64,000 bases of DNA, from the NCBI GenBank assembly GCA_019787685.1, contig JAHNUO010000004.1, positions 62,001 to 126,000 of the forward strand, written 5' to 3'. Position numbers and translations under genes: made by a program. Source of the DNA: Chiua virens (lineage: Eukaryota; Basidiomycota; Agaricomycetes; Boletales; Boletaceae). The notes under the pieces are model-generated. The model searched no databases and was not told where the DNA came from. It was given only the letters and a program-made list of their open reading frames with translations. Positions within the stretch are counted from its first letter, which is position 1; every line of letters starts with the position of its first letter. Positions 1-10,029 of this stretch are shown piece after piece.

Positions 1-194
1 TTAAGTCAGCTATTCTGCTGTGTTTAAATTCGGAGGCAACCGCCTGCACCATCACTTTTGGTACGTCTGTAGGCGAATAACGACCCTTCTAGAAACGTGC
101 ATAGGCCCAACGTATTACACAGCCGAGATGCTTGTCGTATAAGTATCTGGGAAGTTGACGCGTCTCGTTCACTCAATTGCGAAGAACGAGCACC

Positions 195-961
195 ATGACT
201 ACCCCAAGGCAAGTAACAAAAGGCAACGCCGCGTCGACCTGCACTGCTGACCATCATGATCAACACATCATAGATCTCTCGATAAATGCGCCTTTTGCAA
301 GATCATCAAACGTAAATCGTCTTCCGAGTGACTCATCGTATCTTTATCTTGATGCGCCCATCGTTACAGGCGAGATACCCAGTTTCAAGATCGACGAAAC
401 AGAATTATCGTCCGTACCATGTCTTCATCCTTTGCTTGGTGACGCATCAATGTTCATCTACATTCTTTCTGCAGATATGCATTCCTGGCACTTCCACCGG
501 TGACGGATGGCCACTTGCATGCTCTCGTCGTTCCCAAAGGTACGCCACCTTGCATCCCATCACACTCCTTCGCTCAGCGAATGCCTGTCGACACGCACAG
601 ATCACGCCGTTAAGATGCACGAAGTCCCAGATGACTACCTCGCGGATGTCATCCGCCTCGCCAAGAAGGTCGCCATCGATCACGGTCTCGTCGACTACAA
701 CATCATCCAGGTGCGTTCCCCATCACATCCCCCTTGGCCGCTTTCTCATCACGTTGCTCCTTGTGCCCCGAACAGAACAACGGGAGGATAGCGTACCAGT
801 CTGTCGACCACGTTCATTTTCACGTTATCGATAAACCCGATGTGGACACTGGCCTCGTCGTCAAGTGGCCCCCGCAAAAGTCCCCAGAAGAACTCGAGGT
901 ATATCGTGCGGAACTATTCAAGAAGATGGGCGCAGAGGGTAAGACCCTGTACGATGACTGA
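195..961 (+). CDS. HNT1: HIT-family nucleotide hydrolase (HINT/Hnt1-like)
   Basis: Predicted 158-aa histidine-triad protein that hydrolyses adenosine phosphoramidates or related nucleotide conjugates. I assemble six exons: 195-232, 274-311, 370-409, 475-539, 601-710 and 776-961. All junctions are GT-AG and the frame closes on TGA at 959-961. The N-terminal part has the CxxCKII zinc/nucleotide-site signature (CAFCKII) and PSFKIDETE; the C-terminal part has NNGRIAYQSV followed by the histidine triad HVHFHVI. Length fits the family. The first intron (233-273) has a weak GTCGAC donor but a good CTGAC branch point, so the first 13 residues are less certain. It converges with RPAP1, with 434 bp between the stop codons. 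Family assignment is firm; the paralogue name is inferred. Confidence 0.9.
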
Positions 962-1395
962 TACGCTGGTGGAAATCGAGAATACATCTTGATGGAAGGA
1001 AGTACATGTAGATTTATCGCTTATGGGGAATGTGGAAAGGATGGTAATATGAGCGAGTTTGTTATGATAAGGAGCACCGTCGTCCGATCTACTTATAGTA
1101 GACATCCTAGTAGGCAGGTTTCACAATGTCTCACTGTCTCGAAGACCTTTTGTGACCTGTCTTTCGTGGTCCCCAGGCCCCGACCTCTACCTCTGATGAC
1201 AATGGCTTGGTCGGAACTCAGTACTCATCACTCGTTGACACATCTCACAATTCGCTCGAGCTATTACGCCCATTCACCGCGCCCAAAGATTGTTCCAGGT
1301 AAATAAGTGATTCTCCACTTTCGAGCACATGTTCGTACACCGATTAGATCACATCCCGTCTAAGATACTAGCCCCCTGATCCAGTACAAGCTTCA
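962..1395. other. Convergent intergenic region
   Basis: Shared 3' region of the HIT gene and RPAP1. I see no convincing gene or RNA; short open frames here lack codon structure and splice context. Confidence 0.5.
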
Positions 1396-4300
1396 TCAAC
1401 GCTTGAGCAACGTCCCCACTCGCTCCGCCACACTCTCCCCCATCGACCGTTGCACGAACGCCACGCGTTCCTCCCGCCATCCACCGTCCCCCATGCCATC
1501 CTCCCCGCCCTGATAACACGTCGGCAGCAACACGAATGCACCCCACGCGCGCTGCCGGTACAATACCACGTCCTTCACCACATCCGCCCCGCCGTGTACG
1601 AGGACCACCCTCAACAGCCTCGCTCGCGTCGCCGCCATCTGTCCCTCCTCGATCCCCTCGCCGAGATCTGCCCACATCGTACATGCAACGTGATGTACCG
1701 CCACGAGCCTCAGAAACCCATCCACCTGACCCCGATCGGTGGTCACCAGCGCCGCGACGTACGCACCCAACACCCCTGCGTCCCGCTCGACTGGGTAGAG
1801 GTACTCCCGCACATCGCCTGTGACCGTACATACGACCTCGTCGATCGAGATCCGCACACTCCGTACGACGTCTGCCAACGCGCCCCCGCCCTCGCTAGTG
1901 TCAGCGTTGCCCGGGCCGGCCTCGGATACGGCACCCGCGCCGTCCCCGCCGCACCACAACGCCCGTCGGTAGTCCACTGGGTAGCGCATCGCCAGCGGGG
2001 TCACGACCAATGTCGCAAAAATCCGGTGTCCAAACGACACTGCGCCGTACAATGCCACCAGGTCCGTGTAAAACTGGTAAAATGGGGTCCCGTCCAGGTA
2101 GGGTTTCGACGCGTCTTCGAGCGTGCGCGCGTCCGTCGAGGGTGGGTCACCCCCGCGCATAGTCAACGGCGCGAGCAGCAGAGACATGAGTCGCTCCACC
2201 CCGTCGTCCCGGTAAACCTCCATCGCCGTCCCGCCGAAACCGACCCCGTGCTCGAGCATGCACACCCGCATGCACGCGAATACCACTTCGGCCGCGTCAG
2301 GCATGCACCCCTCTAGTCCATGTGCTGCCAACACCCTGCGCGCCGCCAGCGCCAACATCAGTGTCGCACGCACCACATCCACTTCGCTCGCGGTCCACTT
2401 GGCTGGGAGGGCACGGAAGACCGGCGAGGCACCAGAACGCAAGAGGTGTGTCAGTGGGGCGAACAAAAAGTCGCGTGTGAGGGGCAGGCCGGCCGAGAAC
2501 GTGCGCACTGTGTGCATGTCGGGATCGTCACCCTTGACAGATCCGGACGAAGAGGAAGGCGAGGGAAGACGAAGCGTCGAGGACCGCGAGATGCTCTCGG
2601 TACTCGGCCGAAGTGGCGCCACGTATACGTCCCCCTCGGGCCTCACCGTGTACTCGAGAAATGGTCGCAGGACGTCGACGTCGACATCCTGAGGTAGCTC
2701 TGCGGGATTAGCTCCGACGAATTGTGGCGTGACGTGCGAAAAAGAGTCGAGCATGGCGAACGCGTGAGATTCGTCCCCTGGAAGAAGGCGAGGAAGGAAT
2801 ACGAGTGCCTGGGCGAACCATAGCTGAGGGTTCGTGCCAGGGATATACCGCGAGACGCGGTGAAAGTGGATGATGAAGCGCGTCAGAGGGCGTAGGTAGG
2901 TACGCAGATATGCTGCGCCAGGCGAGTCAGGAAGAGACCAGATCGAATGCTTGACAAGGGTCGCCGAGAGCGCCGAGAGCTCACTCAACGGGAGCGCGAA
3001 AGGGGGGGTGGACAGCAATGTACTGTCGTTGAGCGGGGGGAGGCAGGCTATGAATAGACGAAGTGAAGAGGCAAGAACAGCAGCGCCACTCGCCAGTGAC
3101 TTGAGAACACGCTCCCCAGTCGGACCCACTTGCCCAAGATCATGCTGGACTGCCTCCAACGCACGCCGTACGACCCCTAATTCAGTCCCATCTCGTGAAT
3201 TGAAGGACACCCTGAGCATCTGGAGTACCTCATCTCTTTCTCCTTCGCCGCCCTTGACGCTATTTATCCGTGCCCCCTCGAGCCACGCAGCCTCAGCGTC
3301 CCATATTGCTGCGTAGGCTGACCAATGTGGTCTGTCAGTCCCCAGTCCCTCCTTGAGTTTCTGTATGTCTGTTGCCCAACCCCACGCAGACACCTGACTC
3401 CAAAGTATCTCGTGGGGGGGTCTCGTCGCGTGCGGATTTGTGGCGCATATAGTCCATGCTTCCAAAAGGGACGCCCAGGATGCACGAAGCCGCGTAGATA
3501 CAGAATCTGAGGCAGACTCGGACGCGCTCGTAGAGTCGACGAAGGCTGGGCTCAGGATATACAGTGCAAGCGCACTAAACACTGGCGACGCTGTAGTGGC
3601 AATATGAGCATAGAGACCGTACGAAGCGAGGGTGGCGTAGAACCGAAGAGTGTACGTCAGGAGTGTCGCGGCGAGAGCCTGTGAATAGGGCGAAGAGGAG
3701 GGAAGGATGGCAATAAATCGAAGAAGTGCATCTGCAGGGTCGAGCAGCGCCGATGCGTTCGAACGTGATGCAGAAGCCAGAGCGATCAGCAACTGAAGTG
3801 CAACCGGATTAGGCGGCAACGAATCTTGCTTGGGTGGAATGGGTGTCAGTAGAAACGTGTTGAGGATGGCAGCGACGAGACGAGGTGTAGTGGTGATCAT
3901 ATCTGCAACTTTGTTGGATTGTTGAGAAAGCCAGTGGATGACGGCCAATAGTTGCTCGAGTGATTCAGCAGGGAGGGCAGCATGTGAAAGGATAACTGTA
4001 ACTTGGGGCAGAAAATAATCGAGCTGTAGCGAAGAGACGACATCGGGAGCGAGAGAGAGCTCTATATCGTCCAAATCCTTCGCTGTTCTATCCCACTCGA
4101 CAAGACACGCCCAAACAATCTCGACGGCACGGGCGCCGAGGCTACCGATCTGGCCAATGGCAGTCAAGCCTGCTGCCAGGATACGCTTTCGAAGTTCACC
4201 TTCTTGACCAGCGAACGCGAAAAATTTATCCGGGTTGTCAGGTTCTCGTACTTGCCGTCCCAAACGATGGGCAATTCTGGCTAGAATGCCGAGCATCGAG

Positions 4301-5549
4301 GCGCGTTGCGCTGGAACGGTGGAACGGGACAAAAGAAATATGTCGTCTATGGTGTACCCTGCATGACTACCTTCAGCATGATGATGTAGTCCAAGATGCG
4401 AGGGTAATGAGGAAGAAATAGATGCTGGAATCGGGGCACCGTGAAGGTCAAATCGAGGGCTAGATGGATTCGTCTCTCGGGAAGACATCTCTATCCAAGC
4501 GAGGCTCGGATCGTTTGCAGGCACATTTGGAAAGTACCGCCGACGTATGTATTCAGGAGTACCTTCCTCCAGCTCACCATCGTCTTTGGAAGCAGGCGGG
4601 AACTGATCTTCAGTGGGCCCCTCGATCGGGTGAGGTCGCTTGGATGGAACAGTGTGGTTGTGAAATGTGCCCAGAGATACGATTGAGTCGTCCTTCGTGT
4701 CGGGTGGGGGCGGGAGTGCCAGAACGGTTCGTTTGGGCGACACAGGCGCTGATTCGTATATGTGCACGTCATCCGGGGTGACCTCCGCAAAGCGCAATTT
4801 GCGACTTGTCCTGCTCGATGGACGCGTGCTGCTCGTCGCAGGTAACGGGGATGGTGCTGAAGGTCTGAGTTTTCAGTAGACAGAACATAGGAGTAGATCT
4901 TACCTGGTCGGGTTATATTGTCTAGACTTTTGACTCTTAGTACGCTCGGTCTGACAGCCAGCCCCTGTGACACACGACGAGGTGAAGGGGAAGCCATGAT
5001 GGGTATGGAGTCGGAGTCGGGTCCGGCCGTCTGGTGAGCTTCATTGTTTCTGTCGCTCGACACATCCTCAGTTTCCCGTTGTACTGCTCGTATAGGCTGC
5101 TCTTTTACGACCGCCTCTTTTTCTTGCTGTTCCTTCCGCCACCGTGCCGCTTGGACACGCTTCAATAGCTCCACAGTTCCATCACCCATCTGATCCAAGA
5201 TCGACCGCCTTTCTTCTTCGATTTCTTTGTCGCTCATACGCTCGATCTTTCGCGCGTTCTCTTCCTGTATCTGGCGACGGAGGGCATCAGCATCGGTTGG
5301 GACTGGTTTCGGGTCATCAATGGATTGTGTGGATACGATAGAAGAGGCGCAATTCTGTCTTCCAACACCACCGTTGCCCTTCGAGATGGCTCCATCCCGT
5401 GCGCGAGCAAAAGCGCTCTTGAATCGATGCTGTGCTGTCGGAAAGCCTGTCCCTGGTATCGGTGTGAACCTGGAGGACGGCACGGAGGGTGGATGAAGCG
5501 TCGTGCGCTCGAACACGGAGCCTAACAGAGAACGATCATCGGTAGACAT
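1396..5549 (-). CDS. RPAP1: RNA polymerase II-associated protein 1 (RPAP1/Rba50-like)
   Basis: Predicted 1,368-aa homologue of RPAP1/Rba50, which helps assemble RNA polymerase II subunits before nuclear import. Two exons, 5549-4904 and 4856-1396, are joined by a 47-nt intron (GTAAGA...TTCAG). The frame is exact across the junction, and the ATG at 5549 follows a pyrimidine-rich leader. About residues 80-115 carry the N-terminal RPAP1 signature (ENARKIERMSDKEIEEER...ILDQM). After the intron, LRFAEVTPDDVHIYESAP and RFDLHGAPIP begin the C-terminal RPAP1 domain, followed by YTIDDIFLLSRSTVPAQR. The remaining roughly 800 residues are helical and repeat-like, as in the family. Many antisense open frames over exon 2 are shadows caused by high GC. 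Identification is confident. Confidence 0.92.
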
Positions 5550-5646
5550 TCCCTGCGCCGACGAGGTCCAAGTGAGCGGTTGATTAGGGTCAAGATGCTA
5601 CCGTTACGTAAGGTAATTCAAGTACCACATCTTGATCATTTCATTA

Positions 5647-6317
5647 CACCACAGATTTTTTGTGATTGAAGATAGGTTCGTACTATGGTCGAAATGTGAA
5701 TCCTGTACTTCGAATACAGCTTGTCATTCAGAACATGTTTGAATTTTATGTCTGAACGTATCACTAAATTTTGGCCTAAACTTTGTGTATCCATGTACGT
5801 ATCAACTCGGTCAATATGTAGTGTAATATTTGAAATTTACTATTAGTCAGAATGTAACTGTAAATGCCAAATTTGGGCTTGTCATATAAACCCTAATGAT
5901 ACTTCAAGTCTTGCTATGGTCTGTGTGGTGGACAAAATATGAAGTACAGTCATTAACCACCATTTGAATGCAACATCATTGCTTGAGCCAAAACTAAGAG
6001 AACTGAATGATTGCAAATATTTCATGTTTTGTCCACCATACAGACCATAGCAAGACTTGAAGTATCACTAGGGTTTATATGACAAGCCCAAATTTGGCAT
6101 TTGCAGTTACATTCTGACTAATAGTAAATTTCAAATATTACACTACATATTGACCGAGTTGATACGTACATGGATACACAAAGTTTAGGCCAAAATTTAG
6201 TGATACGTTCAGACATAAAATTCAAACATGTTCTGAATGACAAGTTGTATTCGAAGTACAGGATTCACATTTCGACCATAGTACGAACCTATCTTAAATC
6301 ACAAAAAATCTGTGGTG
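5647..6317. mobile_element. Foldback/MITE-like element with 297-bp inverted arms
   Basis: Left arm 5647-5943 and right arm 6021-6317 are reverse complements with about six mismatches by eye, around a 77-bp spacer. The ends read CACCACAG...CTGTGGTG and are flanked by TTA on both sides (5644-5646 and 6318-6320), fitting a 3-bp target duplication. No transposase frame is present, so it would be non-autonomous. A TTA/TWA duplication is typical of PIF/Harbinger-type elements, but arms this long are not; the superfamily is unassigned. Confidence 0.8.
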
Positions 6318-6320
6318 TTA

Positions 6321-6801
6321 GTACAAGTTGCTACTTGAGACTCGTCAATCGTGACCCATAAGCATTCGTTCATGCCAACATCGTATATCTGGTGCACACG
6401 TATCGAGATTCGACATGCAATGAGGCTTTGGGGAACGACAATCTGCTCTCTTCGAGCGGCTGTGACACGTACGGAAGCCAACGAATGACTCCAGATGCCT
6501 CGAAATCCCAGCCAGAATGTTCTTTGCAATGCCGATCGGCACCACATTGTTGACAGCGTTATTCGTCTGGGTTGTGCGTCTCTGCGCCTAACAAATGCGC
6601 CAGAATTTTGTCCATCGCTAGAGGATTCCGCACGGCCCTTACCCTTGTCTGAGCTGGTCTGCTATGAACGCCTGAGAATCACATGTCAATCCCTCGTGAG
6701 GGGAGTTGCATCTTCATCTCGTCCTCGTCCTCGTCCAACCTAACCTCTGGCAAAATCGGTTTATATTCCACCATCATCTCGGATTAAGCGCGAGACAACA
6801 A
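6321..6801. other. Unassigned sequence beside the foldback element
   Basis: No recognisable gene. It lies between the foldback element and the decayed Kelch gene and could hold the eroded 3' end of the latter, but I cannot align it to the family. Confidence 0.4.
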
Positions 6802-8312
6802 CTAGGATCCTAGCGTGATCGACTCATCATATCGTGCTTCAGCAAATCCAAATCCGTCCCGTGATTGCTTACTCCGAATCATCATCGCTGGCGTGCAACT
6901 GGTTACATAACATACCTTGTCGACGGGCTTTCCAATCTCTAATGCTTCGCTTGGCATCCCCGGTTTTGCATCGGTTTCAGTGACCCCTTCTAGCACTTCT
7001 TCGCTGTCCTCCACATTTCTTCTCCTTGCCTTTTTATCCTTGCCTTTCGCCTCTCCTTCGCTTCTCATCCTGAGTCTCACACTCCTTCGTTGTCTTCATC
7101 TTCACTTCATCCTCGTCACTTCCTTCACCTTCCTCTTCATCATCGCTGCTCTCTGCCTCGATCGGGATAACGATCCCACTGGACTCGAGACACACGAACC
7201 GGTCAAATTCGTCCAATTGCAAGGTATGAAAATCGTCCAGCGTATGCGCGCGCGCCCAACTCAAAGATGCCCCCATAGCTGTATAACACCAAAGAGTGAG
7301 GTTGCATATGAGTTGCGTGGTGAGGATCGACGGTCATATTCCGGAGCACTGCGAGCATGGCGTTGTAGCGCGGCATCGATTTCGTCAAGTTTGGGTCGTC
7401 GGGATCAGCGTCGTCATCATGTTTAGGTTCCGGATTGGGTTGCATCGCCAGCGCAGAAGTAACTTAGAAAGCAGCATGCACGTTCTGAATGCAAGCGTGA
7501 TATCGGACTTGCCTGCGTTTCATCATCATCTTCCAGTTCCTCGCCATGGTCAAGCGCCGATTGCATCGCTCCCACCCTTGGCCTGTTACTTTTACCCCCA
7601 CCTTTCTTTCCGGTCTTTTGACATGCATTGCAATACATCGACCGTTACTCCCAACTGGTATCCATACTTTTCATCCGTAAAAATACACATTGATCGTCAT
7701 CGTCTCTGTCAATGAAATCGCAAACTCACAGATCGTTCCAAAACACGTTTCTAACGCTTTCTCTCCCCGCTCCTCGTCCGTCACCCCTCCAAACATGACC
7801 CCGGTGCTCTTCGCCAACCAGAGTACCGTCGTACACCCCGCACGCGCAGTCGGCGTGTGGGTTGGAGGGGGGGGGATCGAGGGTCATTCTGTGCGTCATC
7901 AGCACACGTGCGTACAGGACAGAAATGGAATCCATTGTACTTGAGGAGCCAGGTGTCATCAAGAATGACGCCAACGGGTCGTTTTCCTTTAATATATTCC
8001 TTGAAGTAGCTGCCTGAAGATAGAATGTGAATCATTCCAATTACGCACACTTGCCAGAGGATGTTACGACGAACCGTAAAGCACGATGCTGTCTGGTCTC
8101 GGGGTCCGGATCAGAATATGCCTCCTCGAGGATGTCTTCAAGATTTTCATCGTTATGTCATCTTTGTCCCGTTGCCATTTTGTGGCTTTCTGCTTTTCTT
8201 TGCGTGTGGTCTTCTGAACAGCCTTGGCTTTCCTTTGCGCTTTCGTGGCCGCTTTTGTCTCATGCTGCGACGGATTTATCTTTCGGCATGAATCAAAAGT
8301 AGTCCGTGGCAA
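6802..8312 (-). pseudogene. Decayed Kelch-repeat gene (KEL3/KLHDC4-like)
   Basis: Degenerate minus-strand remnant of the KEL3/KLHDC4 family. Recognisable pieces in family order: a Lys-rich start (KEKQKATKWQRDKDD, about 8.15-8.25 kb); KEYIKGKRPVGVILDDTWLL (about 7.95-8.01 kb); a Kelch blade with GVMFGGVTDEE and FWNDL (about 7.73-7.85 kb); MPRYNAMLAVLRN (about 7.33-7.37 kb); and a last blade with HTLDDFHTLQLDEFDRFVC followed by an acidic tract (about 7.1-7.25 kb). The first Kelch blades are missing between the first two pieces, and the rest lie in different frames with stops. Homology is strong to the eye. It is broken and unlikely to make a full protein. Its neighbours on the left arm are also decayed housekeeping genes. 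Confidence 0.82.
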
Positions 8313-8752
8313 TGATAAAATGGCAAGCTGGTCGTTCCAACGGCAAGACCACTTTTTGGATTAGATATATGAAAGTATTGGAGGGTTGAATCGTACGTTG
8401 GCGATCTCCTTGAAGAGCCAGAATCAATCAATCCAAAGGTATTGTAAATAGAGATAAACACCCTACATCAGCCTCGTCAGGAATTTCCTGCTGCCATTCG
8501 CCAACGATCCATGTACATTGCTTTTCTCAGTCCGGGAACCAGCACAAAACGTTTTCCGCTGAACCGGTAAAGTAGAAGGCGACAGGTCTTGAAGAAGTAA
8601 CCGGTTTCGGGGTTTCGAATGCCTGACCTCCAGCGGAGAGGCAATGATGTTTCAACTTGATGTTCGACCAAAGCTACTTGGAGGAAAAGATCAAGCTTGC
8701 GCTGGTTCAGGGCACGGTAGGGTCGTTGAGGTACGAGTCCAACGATTCAAGT
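8313..8752 (-). other. Degenerate sequence between Kelch and ISWI relics
   Basis: Short minus-strand frames here may be the eroded C-terminal half of the ISWI relic, but I find no motif I can defend. Confidence 0.3.
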
Positions 8753-9480
8753 CTACAGCTTCATGTGCCCAAGAATGTCACTGATAGACCAGCCAACCGG
8801 TCGGCTGACCTGTCTGTCGCAGAGTAAGTTTCCGGTTAGTACTGTTGAATTCCGGCACGAGGTCTTCCCGGATCTCCGGATTTCGCGCTGTATCTGTATC
8901 TCCTTTGGCGGAATAATTAATCCTTCCCTCGCTTCGATAACGAGAGCATATTGAGGTTGACAGTCTTCCGTGCGCCACCCGGGAAGTCTTCGCCTTCCCA
9001 CTTATAATGCCATTTATGACCGTCAAAAGGTAAGTAGAGATACGGTGGAGAAGATGATGGGACTGACAGCTTGGTGATTCTTCGAAGACGTAGGGCTGGT
9101 CATCACCTTCGGCGGCGAGTTCGCCACCTTCGAGGATTTCCTCGTCCTCTTTTTTCTCCGACTTCCTATGGCGAGCGCTTTAGTCCCTGCGGAGAGATGA
9201 ATGAACATAGCACGGGATCGGCGACGGGAAATACGTACACAGATTTCTTGCGACCTCTTCCACGCCGTTTTGCTCGGGCGTCCAAGAGCGCGGCATATCG
9301 AGGTCACGGGCTTTCTACAGATATACGGGGATCAGGGGACACAGGACACAGGAACGTAACTGACCTTGATGTCGGCAAGATATTTGAAGAGATCTGTTTG
9401 ACCCAACAGATAAGCGTAGCGCTTGACTGCATTGGCGACCTTCCAGAGTGAGAAAGAACAAGAATTCACAGTCAACGGAC
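8753..9480 (-). pseudogene. Decayed ISWI chromatin-remodelling ATPase fragment
   Basis: Minus-strand remnant of an ISWI (Isw1/SNF2H-type) remodeller. Readable in family order: KRYAYLLGQTDLFKYLADIK (about 9.37-9.44 kb), RYAALLDARAKRRGRGRKK (about 9.24-9.30 kb), [10 protein letters not shown] followed by [12 protein letters not shown] (about 9.08-9.18 kb), then [12 protein letters not shown] and LNMLSLSKR (about 8.92-9.0 kb). In intact proteins the first three pieces precede the SNF2 helicase and the last two follow it, so the whole ATPase core is deleted here. The pieces are in different frames with stops. A homologue elsewhere in the genome must supply the function. Confidence 0.82.
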
Positions 9481-10029
9481 ATACCTTTGCTTTGTTCGTT
9501 TCCTACTTCTTTGCGTGAAGCTGACCTTCGTCCGCTTTCCGTTTCTGCTTCTTCTGCTGTCTTTCTACAGACCGTCGCTTTGTAGGAGGAAGAACCGCTT
9601 GCGACGGGTACCTGAAGAGAGATGAGTCTAGCTGACAAGGATGGAAATACAAACTCGCTTTCACCGCCATCGACACCCTCACTGTGCTGTAGGGTGGGAG
9701 TTGACACGCGATGAACACATGCACATGGGAGGATTAAATTTAAAGTACTTGTCTGCCCTGGACACAATGTTGCTTGGGATGAAGTCGTACAAGACGCCTT
9801 CGTCCATTGGCGCTAAAATGTCCTGGAATTCGTTGTTAGCGTTTGAAAAAGGGTTGATCGAGAAACGCACGGTTAAGGCCATGTCGTGGTCAAAGAGCAA
9901 GTCTCACCCTTTCAAAAGCCTGAGGACTCGTCCCATGGTTGCCTACCTGTAAACTCTGTCTCAATTCATCTACGTCTACCGTATTGTGTCGAGAACAGCC
10001 CTCATCAAAGAGTCATCATACTTGGCAAA
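9481..10029. other. Unassigned sequence between opposed relics
   Basis: A minus-strand frame at 9679-9900 (DHDMALTVRFS..., NEFQDILAPMDEG) reads like a former exon, and PPTKRRSVERQQKKQKRK lies at about 9.5-9.6 kb. They may be N-terminal parts of the ISWI relic, but I do not recognise them with confidence. Confidence 0.3.

Noticed and set aside
1450..2697. Long plus-strand frames opposite RP-associated gene exon 2
   Set aside because: Antisense shadows of the GC-rich RPAP1 coding sequence with no own signals.
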